Source: Pseudomonadota bacterium
GTDB taxonomy: Bacteria; Pseudomonadota; Alphaproteobacteria; Rhizobiales; Beijerinckiaceae
Assembly (NCBI GenBank): GCA_020161575.1
Contig: JAIUNR010000007.1
Coordinates: 186,001-250,000, forward strand
Direction of reading: 5' to 3'
Length of the DNA: 64,000 nucleotides
The position numbers were made by a program, and so were the translations under genes. Positions 51,369 through 59,421 of this stretch are shown here, piece after piece. The notes below the pieces were generated by a model. It had not been told where the DNA came from and made no database searches. It worked only from the letters and a program-made list of their open reading frames with translations. Every line of letters begins with the position of its first letter. Position 1 is the stretch's first letter.

Positions 51369-51741
51369 GACGGGGCCGGGTGATGGTCACGGCGATGGAA
51401 TCAAGCAAGGCGGCGACGGCGGCGTTCGGCTTCTCGACCGTGATCGAAACCCCCTCGATCCGCGGATAGGCGCGCAGCAACTCGGCGGCGATAGCCTCTG
51501 CCAAAGCTTCGATGATCGCGAAGCGCTGCCCGACCGCGATCTCCTGCACGATGGCTGCGATATCGGCGTAGGAAACGGATTTTTCGAGATCGTCGTTGCG
51601 CCCTGCCTCGGAGAGATCGAGGGTCGCGTCGACGGAGATATAGAAGCGCTGGCCGAGCCGGCCTTCCTCCTCATAGACACCGTGATAGGCGAAGACGCCG
51701 ATGCGCGTCAGGATGATATGGTCGCGGGCGCGCGAGGACAT
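51361..51741 (-). CDS. folB: dihydroneopterin aldolase
   Basis: A 126-residue aldolase that cleaves 7,8-dihydroneopterin in folate synthesis. Seen: RIGVFAYHGVYEEEGRLGQRFYISVDATLDL, VSYADIAAIV and VGQRFAIIEALAEAIAAELL, ending with EGVSITVEKPNAAV, which holds the catalytic Lys. GGAG lies 8 bases upstream of ATG 51741. It is 14 bases after folP and overlaps folK. Confidence 0.95.
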   Translation of the reverse strand: MSSRARDHIILTRIGVFAYHGVYEEEGRLGQRFYISVDATLDLSEAGRNDDLEKSVSYADIAAIVQEIAVGQRFAIIEALAEAIAAELLRAYPRIEGVSITVEKPNAAVAALLDSIAVTITRPRHD

Positions 51742-51755
51742 GGTGCGTCTCCGGT

Positions 51756-52610
51756 TCAGGATTGTGGGGCGGCAAGCGCGGCGATCACGCAGGCGGCATC
51801 GCGGTGGGCGGCGACATCATGGACGCGCAGGATATCCGCGCCGCCAAGCAGGCCGAAGCACCCTGTCGCCAATGTACCCGCCAGTCGATCATCGACCTCG
51901 CGGCCAGTGATCAGCCCAAGAAAGGATTTGCGCGAAACGCCGAGCAGGATCGCGGTGCCGAATTCAGCCCGCAGCTTCGGGATCGCGCGGATCGCTGCAA
52001 GGTTCTGTTCGAGGGTCTTTCCGAAGCCTATCCCCGGATCAAGCGCGATCCGCGCGCGCGGGATCACCGCCTTGTCGGCCAGTGCCAGCGAGGTTTCGAA
52101 AAAGCGCATCATATCCGAGACGATATCGATCCCGGGCAGCCGCTCATGCCGGTTATGCATGATCACGAGCCCCGCGCCGGCCTCACCGACAAGATCGGCC
52201 ATGCCGGGGTCGCGCTGGAGGCCCCAGACATCGTTGACGATGCGCGCGCCGGCGATAAGGGCGGCGCGCGCCGTTTCGGCCTTGTAGGTATCGACTGAGA
52301 GGCTGAGATCGGGATGCGCGTCGCGAAGGGCACGGATGGCTGGCACCACGCGCGCGATCTCCTCCGTGGCCGGGACCTCCGCTGCGCCGGGCCGGGTCGA
52401 TTCGCCGCCGATATCGAGCAGATCCGCGCCTTCGCGGACAAGCTTGCCAGCATGGGATAGCGCAGCCTCTATCGTGTCAAAGCGACCGCCATCCGAGAAC
52501 GAATCGGGCGTGATATTGACAATCCCCATGATCAAGGCGCGCTTTTCGTGCGCGCAGGGCCAGGGCGCGGCAAGGGTGCTTGGGGCGGGCGTGGTTTTGG
52601 CAGGCGACAT
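51756..52610 (-). CDS. folP: dihydropteroate synthase
   Basis: A 284-residue enzyme that joins para-aminobenzoate to the pterin pyrophosphate; it is the sulfonamide target. Seen: IMGIVNITPDSFSDGG, ADLLDIGGESTRPGA, SVDTYKAETARAALIAGARIVNDVWGL, MHNRHE, LDPGIGFGKTLEQNLAAI and LLGVSRKSFLG. ATG 52610 precedes about 25 unconserved residues; no strong ribosome site is present. It leads the folP-folB-folK operon. Confidence 0.95.
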   Translation of the reverse strand: MSPAKTTPAPSTLAAPWPCAHEKRALIMGIVNITPDSFSDGGRFDTIEAALSHAGKLVREGADLLDIGGESTRPGAAEVPATEEIARVVPAIRALRDAHPDLSLSVDTYKAETARAALIAGARIVNDVWGLQRDPGMADLVGEAGAGLVIMHNRHERLPGIDIVSDMMRFFETSLALADKAVIPRARIALDPGIGFGKTLEQNLAAIRAIPKLRAEFGTAILLGVSRKSFLGLITGREVDDRLAGTLATGCFGLLGGADILRVHDVAAHRDAACVIAALAAPQS

Positions 52611-52786
52611 GATGGTTCCGGCTTCGGCGCCTGCTCTTACCCCCGCCGGTGCCAAGAGACAACGCGGGACATGTGTGATTCGCCTGCCTATCCGCCGGAT
52701 TCGCCACAGAAATTCACCGGAAATCTGGACAGGAATCACATGATCTGAAACCTTGCGCGCCAGAATGCCCGCCCGAAAGGTCAAGA

Positions 52787-53974
52787 ATGGCTGCCTCCTC
52801 CAGCTCTCCCCTGCGCCAGGCGAATGCCGGGCGCGCCCGCAAGAGCGCCAGCGCCCCCGCGCGTCGACTGGTGCAATGGATGAAAGGGGAGGCACTGCCG
52901 TTCTGGGCCTCGAAGGGATGGGATGCGAAGCGCGGCGGTTTTCACGAGCGCTTCTTCTTCGACGGCACGCCCGATGATCTGACCGTGCGGCGCGTGCGCG
53001 TTCAATGGCGGCAGATCTACGTGCTCGCCCATGCGGCGGAACTCGGTTGGCACAACGCGCTCAAGCTTGCGTTTCAGGGGCTTGAGCGCCTGCTCGAAAA
53101 GGCCTGGGCGCCGGACGGCACGCCCGGCTTCGTCCATGTCCTCGCACCCGATGGTTCGGTCGTCGATGACCAGCGCGATCCGTGCGATCACGCCTTCGCG
53201 ATCCTCGCGCTGTGCTGGCTCGCGAAATCCACCGGCGACGCGCAGGTGCGCGCTCTGCTCGCCCTGGTGATGGATTATTGCGAGAATGTGCTCAGCGATA
53301 CCGAGGGCTATTTCATTGAAAAGCCCGACGGGAACATCCTTCATCGCCAGAATCCGCACATGCACATGTTCGAGGCGATGCTGGCCGCGACCGAAGCGCT
53401 CGGACATCCTGATGCGCCCGCCCGCGCCGCGCGCTACCGGCGGATGCTCGAGGAGCGCTTTCTCGATCCTGATTCCGGTGCGCTTGTCGAGGAGCTGGAC
53501 GGGAGCTGGCGCCCTGTGATGCATAATGGCGCGGCGCTGGTCGAGCCGGGGCATATGGCGGAATGGGCATGGCTTCTGCGCCGCCACGAGCGCCAGCGGG
53601 GGCTGAAACCCTCGCCGGTCGCCACCCATCTGCTCGGCGCCGCTCTGCGGGCCGCCGAACCGCAGCACGGCTTCCTGATCGACGCGATCGACACGGCGCA
53701 GAATGTTCGCCGGGCAACACGGCGGCTCTGGCCGCAAACCGAATTGACCAAGGCATGGCTCGCACAGGCGGAAGCGGGGGTGGATCGAGCAGAAGAGGCA
53801 GCCGAAGCCATCATCGATTCGCTCTCTGAAACCTATCTCGCCGGGCCGTTTCCGGGTGGCTGGATCGACAAATTCGGCCCGGATGGCGCGGTCGCGATCG
53901 ATACGGTGCCGGCAAGCACGCTGTATCATCTCTTCATTACAGCGATCGAAGCGGAGCGGGTTCTGGGGATCTGA
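52787..53974 (+). CDS. AGE family epimerase/isomerase
   Basis: A 395-residue (alpha/alpha)6-barrel sugar isomerase of the N-acylglucosamine 2-epimerase family. Seen: LPFWASKGWDAKRGGFHERFF, RRVRVQWRQIYVLAHAAELGW, QNPHMHMFEAMLAATEAL, the catalytic-His segment HNGAALVEPGHMAEWAWLLRR near residue 245, and DTVPASTLYHLFITAIEA at the C-terminus with the second His. Substrate is likely a free or phosphorylated mannose/glucose-type sugar, or a sugar amine. It is divergent from folP by 176 bases and is the last gene before the tRNA pair. Confidence 0.88.
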   Translation: MAASSSSPLRQANAGRARKSASAPARRLVQWMKGEALPFWASKGWDAKRGGFHERFFFDGTPDDLTVRRVRVQWRQIYVLAHAAELGWHNALKLAFQGLERLLEKAWAPDGTPGFVHVLAPDGSVVDDQRDPCDHAFAILALCWLAKSTGDAQVRALLALVMDYCENVLSDTEGYFIEKPDGNILHRQNPHMHMFEAMLAATEALGHPDAPARAARYRRMLEERFLDPDSGALVEELDGSWRPVMHNGAALVEPGHMAEWAWLLRRHERQRGLKPSPVATHLLGAALRAAEPQHGFLIDAIDTAQNVRRATRRLWPQTELTKAWLAQAEAGVDRAEEAAEAIIDSLSETYLAGPFPGGWIDKFGPDGAVAIDTVPASTLYHLFITAIEAERVLGI

Positions 53975-54043
53975 CGCAGGACCGTTTTTCTCTCGCTTAC
54001 TTTGTGCGGAGAGAAAACAGGGGTGCGATCGGGAGAGCCTCGA

Positions 54044-54120
54044 TGGTCGGAGTGGCAGGATTCGAACCTGCGACCCCCTCGTCCCGAACGAGGTGCGCTA
54101 CCAGGCTGCGCTACACTCCG
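54044..54120 (-). tRNA. tRNA-Pro (anticodon CGG)
   Basis: A full cloverleaf on the reverse strand. Acceptor arms CGGAGTG and CACTCCG pair perfectly, with the discriminator A and encoded CCA (complement of TGG 54044-54046). The T-loop is GGTTCGAATCC. Anticodon stem CTCG flanks TTCGGGA; the anticodon is CGG, complement of 54084-54086. It reads CCG codons. Confidence 0.95.
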
Positions 54121-54528
54121 TGACCAGCGAAGAGCCGGTTCTATAGAACCCTCTGATCGAAGCCGCAAGCCCGTCGTGCGGAAAAATGCAGCGACTTTTG
54201 GAATGCGCTGGATCTCAGCCTGCTCTTCTTCGGTGCAGGACCATGTGCCGATCGCTTTTGGCGCGGGTTATCCTGTTTGCAGGATGATCTTGCTCTGCCA
54301 AAAACCAGGCCTTGTGTTGATCAGAATGTCGGATTCAGCAGGAATTACGGTGCCCGAAGTGGAGGCAAGCCGCGATGGCTCAAAAGGCTCTAGCGGAAAA
54401 GCTCGCAGTGAGAATGACGGCAGCGTAGAGGTGAGATCGCCTGGGTTTTCCCCAATCTCTGAAAAGCGCACAGAGGAGTTGATGCCGCGCCGCGAACCAG
54501 CTAAACGAGCCTCCTCCTCCGGGAGCAT
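54121..54528. other. gene-free stretch between two tRNA genes
   Basis: About 400 bases between tRNA-Pro and tRNA-Gln. Reading both strands shows no open frame with a recognisable family, no integrase fragment, no strong promoter. Composition is mixed and less GC-rich than the region to the left. It marks the border to the AT-rich polysaccharide block. Confidence 0.5.
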
Positions 54529-54603
54529 TGGGGCGTAGCCAAGTGGTAAGGCAGCGGATTTTGATTCCGCCATTCCCAGGTTCGAATCCTGGCGCCCCAG
54601 CCA
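54529..54603 (+). tRNA. tRNA-Gln (anticodon TTG)
   Basis: Acceptor arms TGGGGCG and CGCCCCA pair perfectly, followed by discriminator G and encoded CCA. D-arm AGCCAAGTGGTAAGGCA, anticodon stem GCGGA/TCCGC with loop TTTTGAT (anticodon at 54561-54563), T-loop GGTTCGAATCC. The AT-rich island begins directly behind it. Confidence 0.96.
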
Positions 54604-54691
54604 GTTTCTTACTAGAAATATGAAGCTTCCGAGACTGGTTGCTTAATGACACGGCCTGGCAGAGGGCTTGATTCGGAAAGCGGGTAGGGCA

Positions 54692-56650
54692 ATGCGGCAG
54701 CCTGTTTGGTCGTTAGAGCCTCTTGGAGAGCTAACAAGACAAAAAGGCCTTTGGCTCTCCCCTTCTGAAGTGCCTTGGATGCGTCTCTCTTTCACTTTGC
54801 CTATGCTTAGAGGGGCGTGGATCAAGCTCATTTGGCGAAGCGGTTTAGATTCCATTCCTGAGCGGCCGGTCTTTCGATGTGTTACTCGAGCCGGTGAGTT
54901 CCGGGATGCTATATTGCCTGCTGCGGTGCTTGGGCGGGGATCCTGGATTGGGTACATCTCCAATGATGTTGTTGAAATTCGGATTTCGCCTCAGAAATCA
55001 GGCGAAGAATTTGCCTTCGCTATTGAGGCGGTTGGCTTCTTAAGTTTGTTAGAACTTATGCAAGAGATTGCGGGACGCAATCCTCTTCACGCTCTCTGGG
55101 CTTTAGGGGCAGCATTGATTGGACGTTGGGAGGATTCACGAACAATCCTACGCAACGAACTCGCCGGTTGGCCGCTAGCGAAATATGATACTTGGCGTAA
55201 TGACCACAAACGCAGTTTCGGTGACGCCAATTTTGATCGCATGCCCACTTCCAGTACGCGCATGGTCCTTGCAACTAGCTTACCGGCAGGTCAGGCGGTG
55301 GTTGATTGTCCGCTTTATCAATCAGCTTTAGATTTACAATGTGAAGACTGGCAACTTCTTGTATTGTCTTCTGATATTCAGAGTTCTTGTCCCGACCGAG
55401 TGGTTTTTCTACCTGAATCGAAAACACTCAAGGATATGCTGGTAGATGCAGGAGACGGTTTGTTCGCCGTTTTGCCATCGGGTGCCCGCATAGATCCCGA
55501 TATGTTTCCGGCATTGAAGAGGGCCGCGGAGCAGTTTCCAGATTATGAAGCCTTCATGGGTGACGAGGAGCATGTTGGGCAGGACGGCATACCAATAGGA
55601 GCCTGGTTCAAGCCGGCCTACGATATGCTTCTTTTTGGCAATGCGCCGCATCTCGGACATTGTGTCTTTTGGCGGCTTTCAGCCCTGCGCGAGCGATTAG
55701 CGGGGAGCGCCAGTGATATGCGTATTAAGGCCCTGCGCCGCCCAATCATTTCTCTGCCGGCAGGAAAGAGAGAGTTTGGAGAGATCGAAAAGGCAATAGC
55801 GACCAGTTTGCCGCAGCCTGGCTTGCGGGCGGATCCCTGTTTTTTTAGCATTATTGTTCCAACAAAAAACAAAAAAGAGCTACTGAAGGCGTGTGTAGAT
55901 AGTATTTATCGGCGCAAAAAGTCAAAATACGAATTAATAATCGTAGACAATGGAAGTGATGAATTGGATTGTTTGCGTTATTTTGATTCTTTATCAAAAA
56001 TTGATTCAATAAAAATTATCAAAGATTGTGCAAAATTTAATTTCTCAAGTCTGTGCAACAAAGGTTTTTTAAGTTCTAGTGGAGATGTTGTTGTTTTTTT
56101 GAACAATGACACTGAGATTTTAGAGCCGGATTGGCTAGAGAAGCTGGCGTCCTTGGCGCGTAACGCTAATGTTGGCGCCGTAGGTGCGCGGCTTCTCTAT
56201 CCTTCTGGGAGAGTTCAGCACGGGAACATGACGCTAGGACTTGGCGGTAGAGCCGACCATTTTGAGATTGGAGCCCTCCGCTCCGACGCAGGTGTATTTG
56301 GACGGGCGTCGATTCCGCATTTGGTGTCAGCGGTGACAGGCGCTTGCCTAGCATTGGAGAGAGCAAAGTTCGAGGCAGTGGGAGGCTTTGATGCACTTAA
56401 TCTGCCGGTCGACCTAAGTGATGTCGATCTTTGTCTTCGCCTTCGCGAGAAGGGTTGGCACAGCGCGTTGGCAGGAAATGTTGAGATTATTCACAAGGAA
56501 TCAGCAACGCGTGGCAGGCGCAGCGACACTTCTACGCTTCACCTAGAAGAGCGCCGCTATTTTCTCAACCGATGGGGTGACCAGTTACGAGACGATCCTC
56601 GATTTCATCCAGTCTATTCACTTGCGGATTGTCGAGCGCGGCTTGGCTGA
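54692..56650 (+). CDS. double-GT2 glycosyltransferase for surface polysaccharide
   Basis: A 652-residue protein. Residues 1-190 are an unassigned beta-rich and helical region. Residues about 225-350 look like a degenerate first GT2 domain (FAVLPSGARIDPDMFPALKRAAEQFPDYEAFMGDEEHVGQDG, then FKPAYDMLLFGNAPHLGHCVFW). Residues about 385-640 are a complete GT2 domain: FSIIVPTKNKKELLKACVDSIY, LIIVDNGSDE, VVFLNNDTEI (metal-binding NND), VTGACLALERAKFEAVGGFD, and LSDVDLCLRLREKGW. It resembles rhamnosyl or O-antigen transferases. ATG 54692 is preferred to TTG 54668. Codons are AT-rich, with 55850-56130 extreme. Confidence 0.85.
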   Translation: MRQPVWSLEPLGELTRQKGLWLSPSEVPWMRLSFTLPMLRGAWIKLIWRSGLDSIPERPVFRCVTRAGEFRDAILPAAVLGRGSWIGYISNDVVEIRISPQKSGEEFAFAIEAVGFLSLLELMQEIAGRNPLHALWALGAALIGRWEDSRTILRNELAGWPLAKYDTWRNDHKRSFGDANFDRMPTSSTRMVLATSLPAGQAVVDCPLYQSALDLQCEDWQLLVLSSDIQSSCPDRVVFLPESKTLKDMLVDAGDGLFAVLPSGARIDPDMFPALKRAAEQFPDYEAFMGDEEHVGQDGIPIGAWFKPAYDMLLFGNAPHLGHCVFWRLSALRERLAGSASDMRIKALRRPIISLPAGKREFGEIEKAIATSLPQPGLRADPCFFSIIVPTKNKKELLKACVDSIYRRKKSKYELIIVDNGSDELDCLRYFDSLSKIDSIKIIKDCAKFNFSSLCNKGFLSSSGDVVVFLNNDTEILEPDWLEKLASLARNANVGAVGARLLYPSGRVQHGNMTLGLGGRADHFEIGALRSDAGVFGRASIPHLVSAVTGACLALERAKFEAVGGFDALNLPVDLSDVDLCLRLREKGWHSALAGNVEIIHKESATRGRRSDTSTLHLEERRYFLNRWGDQLRDDPRFHPVYSLADCRARLG

Positions 56651-56779
56651 CGCCGAATAGAATTGGCTCGGTTTGTTTGAACAGTTTCGGGGCTGTCGAT
56701 AAGTGACTTTTGCCGTTGGGACGCTGCTGCCGGGATTTGCGGCCGTGATACGATGAAGGCCTTTTCGAGCATCGTCTTA

Positions 56780-57080
56780 TGTTCGGCGACAGACCGGTCT
56801 TTGTGAGCGCACCTTCCAAAAAATCCTTCTCCAGCGTTTATCTGGCCGATCTTGGCGTGAAGCTCCTTCAGGTCGATCCCTGGCGCAGGCTCGGCCTTAC
56901 TCTCGCTGCCGAACACCCCGGCAACCCCGTCCAGAAGCTAGCCCTTCCACTTCTTGATCTGGCCGACATGCACGTCGAGCAGCTGCGTCAGTTCGTTCAG
57001 CGTTTTCTCGCCCCGGGCGCAGTCAGCGCAACTTTCGCCTTGAAGACCGGCGTGTGGTTCCGCCTTACTCGTCTCGCCAT
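56780..57080 (-). pseudogene. decayed IS3-family transposase OrfA
   Basis: Reading from 57080 on the reverse strand gives MARRVRRNHTPVFKAKVAL, then after a frame change RGEKTLNELTQLLDVHVGQIKKWKG, a premature TAG, LLDGVAGVFGSES, DLKELHAKIGQ and, in another frame, EGALTKTGLSPN. This is the order of the OrfA protein of IS3-group elements (helix-turn-helix, then the ALTKAGL stretch before OrfB). At least two frameshifts and one stop make it inactive. AGGAGAGACC precedes the old start. No OrfB is visible. The end points are approximate. Confidence 0.75.
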
Positions 57081-57140
57081 GGTCTCTCCTGTTCTCGGCA
57101 GAATGCCGCGCTCAGGCGAAAACCCACCTATCGGCGCTGT

Positions 57141-57280
57141 TCAATTTTCCCGAGCCATTCTGATCCCGTTGATCACCAGCCGGTTATCAACCCGAGCCTT
57201 GTCGCGCGTGTCTGTCGGCAAATGCGGAAAATCAGCGCAAACTTGGCTTCGCTCAGCCAGAATTGCCCCGATCCATCCAT
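57141..57280 (-). pseudogene. fragment of an IS5-family transposase N-terminus
   Basis: From 57280 on the reverse strand the frame gives MDGSGQFWLSEAKFALIF and, one base shifted, HLPTDTRDKARVDNRLVINGIRMAREN before a stop. The FWL.eakFa, HLPTDtRgK.RVD.R.VI.GI pattern is that of the first 50 residues of IS5-family transposases. It is broken by a frameshift and cut off where the IS3 remnant begins. It shows two insertions at one spot. Confidence 0.65.
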
Positions 57281-57450
57281 ACCCCTTTCGGAAGTCGTGA
57301 ATCATACGATGTCGATCATGCCTGCCTTTTTATGGGGCTGGCCCCTGAAAAGAAAAAAGACTCGACACTTGTGCCAGATTCTTGCAGTCCATTCCTCCAT
57401 AGACGCTGGAATCGAGGCGTTTAATGGTTCGGAATTGGGGCTGTTCTCAG

Positions 57451-58425
57451 ATGAAGCATGCTTTAGTCACTGGTGGCGCTGGCTTCCTTGGAAGCCATAT
57501 TTGCCGCCGGCTTCTCATCGAGGGGTACAAGGTTTTGTGCCTCGATAACCTCCAAACAGGCCGCCTTAAGAACATCGCGCCTCTGCTCGATGATCCCAGC
57601 TTTAGCTATATTACGTCGGACGTTCGAGCCTCCCTTCCCGTCGGAGATTATACCGAGATCTGGAATCTAGCTTGCCCTGCTTCTCCTCCTCGTTATCAGG
57701 CCGACCCAGTTGGGACAATGATGACCAATGTATTGGGAATGAAAAACGTCCTTGACCTGGCTCTAAAAACGGGTGCCCGCGTTTTTCAGGCGTCAACGAG
57801 TGAGATTTATGGAGATCCAGAAGTTCACCCTCAGACTGAAAGCTATCGCGGGGCAGTTAATACTATCGGTCCTCGCTCGTGCTACGATGAAGGGAAGCGT
57901 GCAGCGGAAACCCTATGCTTCGATTATCATCGGGAGCACGGCGTAGAGGTTAAGGTTGCGCGTATCTTTAATACGTATGGCCCAAATATGGACCCCCATG
58001 ATGGGCGGGTGGTATCCAATTTTATTATAAAGGCTTTGACCGGAGCCCCCTTAGAGCTCTTTGGGGGAGGCTTTCAAACGCGGTCATTCTGTTATGTTGA
58101 TGACCTGATCAATGGCTTTTTTTCCTTCATGCGTGCCCCGGCTAGCATCACTGGTCCTCTAAACATTGGGAATCCTGAAGAGTTTAAGGTCAGCCAACTT
58201 GCCGCTATCGTGTTAGAAATGACGGGAAGTCGCTCACGATTAATAGACAGCCCTCTGCCCAAAGATGATCCTCAACAACGCAAGCCGGATATAAGCGCAG
58301 CGCAACACCAGTTGGGATGGGCGCCCAAGATTGCTCTGAGTGAAGGGCTTGCCCGTACCATTGCCTATTTTCGTTCGGAGATAGAATTGGATTCAGCTCT
58401 CGCACTCAAGCGAGTAGGTGAATAA
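57451..58425 (+). CDS. UDP-glucuronate decarboxylase (UDP-xylose synthase)-like epimerase
   Basis: A 324-residue extended SDR. The Rossmann motif TGGAGFLGSH is at residues 7-16. NLACPASPPRYQADP, the active-site STSEIYGDPEVHPQTESYRGAVNTIGPRSCYDEGKRAAE (Tyr-x3-Lys) and RIFNTYGPNMDPHDGRVVSNFI are the hallmark of UXS, which turns UDP-glucuronate to UDP-xylose. ATG 57451 is chosen; ATG-like starts at 57424 add unconserved residues. It shares a TAATG with galE. Confidence 0.88.
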   Translation: MKHALVTGGAGFLGSHICRRLLIEGYKVLCLDNLQTGRLKNIAPLLDDPSFSYITSDVRASLPVGDYTEIWNLACPASPPRYQADPVGTMMTNVLGMKNVLDLALKTGARVFQASTSEIYGDPEVHPQTESYRGAVNTIGPRSCYDEGKRAAETLCFDYHREHGVEVKVARIFNTYGPNMDPHDGRVVSNFIIKALTGAPLELFGGGFQTRSFCYVDDLINGFFSFMRAPASITGPLNIGNPEEFKVSQLAAIVLEMTGSRSRLIDSPLPKDDPQQRKPDISAAQHQLGWAPKIALSEGLARTIAYFRSEIELDSALALKRVGE

Positions 58426-59417
58426 TGTCGAAGCGGGTTCTCGTTGTGGGCGGGGCTGGCTACATCGGCAGCCATGCCTGCAAAATCCTTAAGCGTGCTG
58501 GATATACACCGATTGTGTTTGATAATTTGGTGTATGGTCATGAAGACGCTATAAAGTGGGGCGCTTTCGAGCAGGGGGATATCCGTAGCCGAGATGATCT
58601 GGATCGTGCTTTTTCTCAGCATAATCCAGAATACGTTATGCACTTTGCTGCTTTCGCCTATGTTGGGGAATCAGTTTTAGAGCCTTCCAAGTATTATGAG
58701 AATAATCTTGTTGGCTCCATATCTCTTATTGAAGCCATGCGGCGGCACGGCGTAGAAAAAATTGTTTTTTCATCAACATGCGCGACGTATGGGGAGGTGG
58801 CGACGCTTCCGATTCATGAAGCGACCCCCCAGAATCCTGTCAATCCGTATGGCTTTACAAAGCTCGCGGTGGAAAATGTACTGCGAGATTATGGTCGTGC
58901 TTATGGCATTCGCTCCGTAGCATTACGCTATTTTAATGCAGCTGGCTGCGATCCTGAAGGTGAGCTTGGCGAGCGGCATACGCCCGAAACACACGCCGTC
59001 CCGCTTGCTATTCTGGCAGCGCTTGGTCACGGTGTATTCAATATCTTCGGCACCGATTATCCAACTCCAGATGGAACGGCTATTCGAGACTACGTCCATG
59101 TTAATGACCTTGCTGATGCCCATGTAAGAGCTCTTGCATATCTTGATCGTTGCTCTGGCAGTGCGGCAATGAACCTTGCTACGGGGCAGGGAACTTCCGT
59201 GAAGCAACTGATCAAGGCTGTAGAACGCGCGACAGGGTGTACTGTGCCAGTGCGCTATATGCCGAGGCGGGCGGGAGATCCTCCCGTGCTTTATGCTTCG
59301 TCAGAGCAAGCTGCTGAGCTGCTCGGCTGGCAACCCAGCTTTACAGATGTTAACCTAATTGTCGAAACGGCGGCGCGTTGGTTCATGCGTCGCTCGGCAA
59401 GCTTTGGCTCGAGGTAG
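58425..59417 (+). CDS. galE: UDP-glucose 4-epimerase
   Basis: A 330-residue SDR epimerase interconverting UDP-glucose and UDP-galactose. Seen: VVGGAGYIGSHACKIL, FDNLVYGH, FSSTCATYG with the catalytic Ser/Thr, PVNPYGFTKLAVENVLRDY (Tyr-x3-Lys), YFNAAGCDPEGELGE and GTAIRDYVHVNDLADAH. ATG overlaps the preceding stop by one base, so the two are translationally coupled. Confidence 0.94.
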   Translation: MSKRVLVVGGAGYIGSHACKILKRAGYTPIVFDNLVYGHEDAIKWGAFEQGDIRSRDDLDRAFSQHNPEYVMHFAAFAYVGESVLEPSKYYENNLVGSISLIEAMRRHGVEKIVFSSTCATYGEVATLPIHEATPQNPVNPYGFTKLAVENVLRDYGRAYGIRSVALRYFNAAGCDPEGELGERHTPETHAVPLAILAALGHGVFNIFGTDYPTPDGTAIRDYVHVNDLADAHVRALAYLDRCSGSAAMNLATGQGTSVKQLIKAVERATGCTVPVRYMPRRAGDPPVLYASSEQAAELLGWQPSFTDVNLIVETAARWFMRRSASFGSR

Positions 59418-59421
59418 TGCC

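Noticed and set aside
54121-54528. Integrase or attachment site next to the tRNA genes
   Set aside because: No integrase frame, and no duplicate of a tRNA 3' end could be seen inside the window.
56779-57300. A 173-codon forward frame over the IS remnants
   Set aside because: Antisense reading of the transposase relics; the reverse strand gives recognisable transposase pieces, this one does not.
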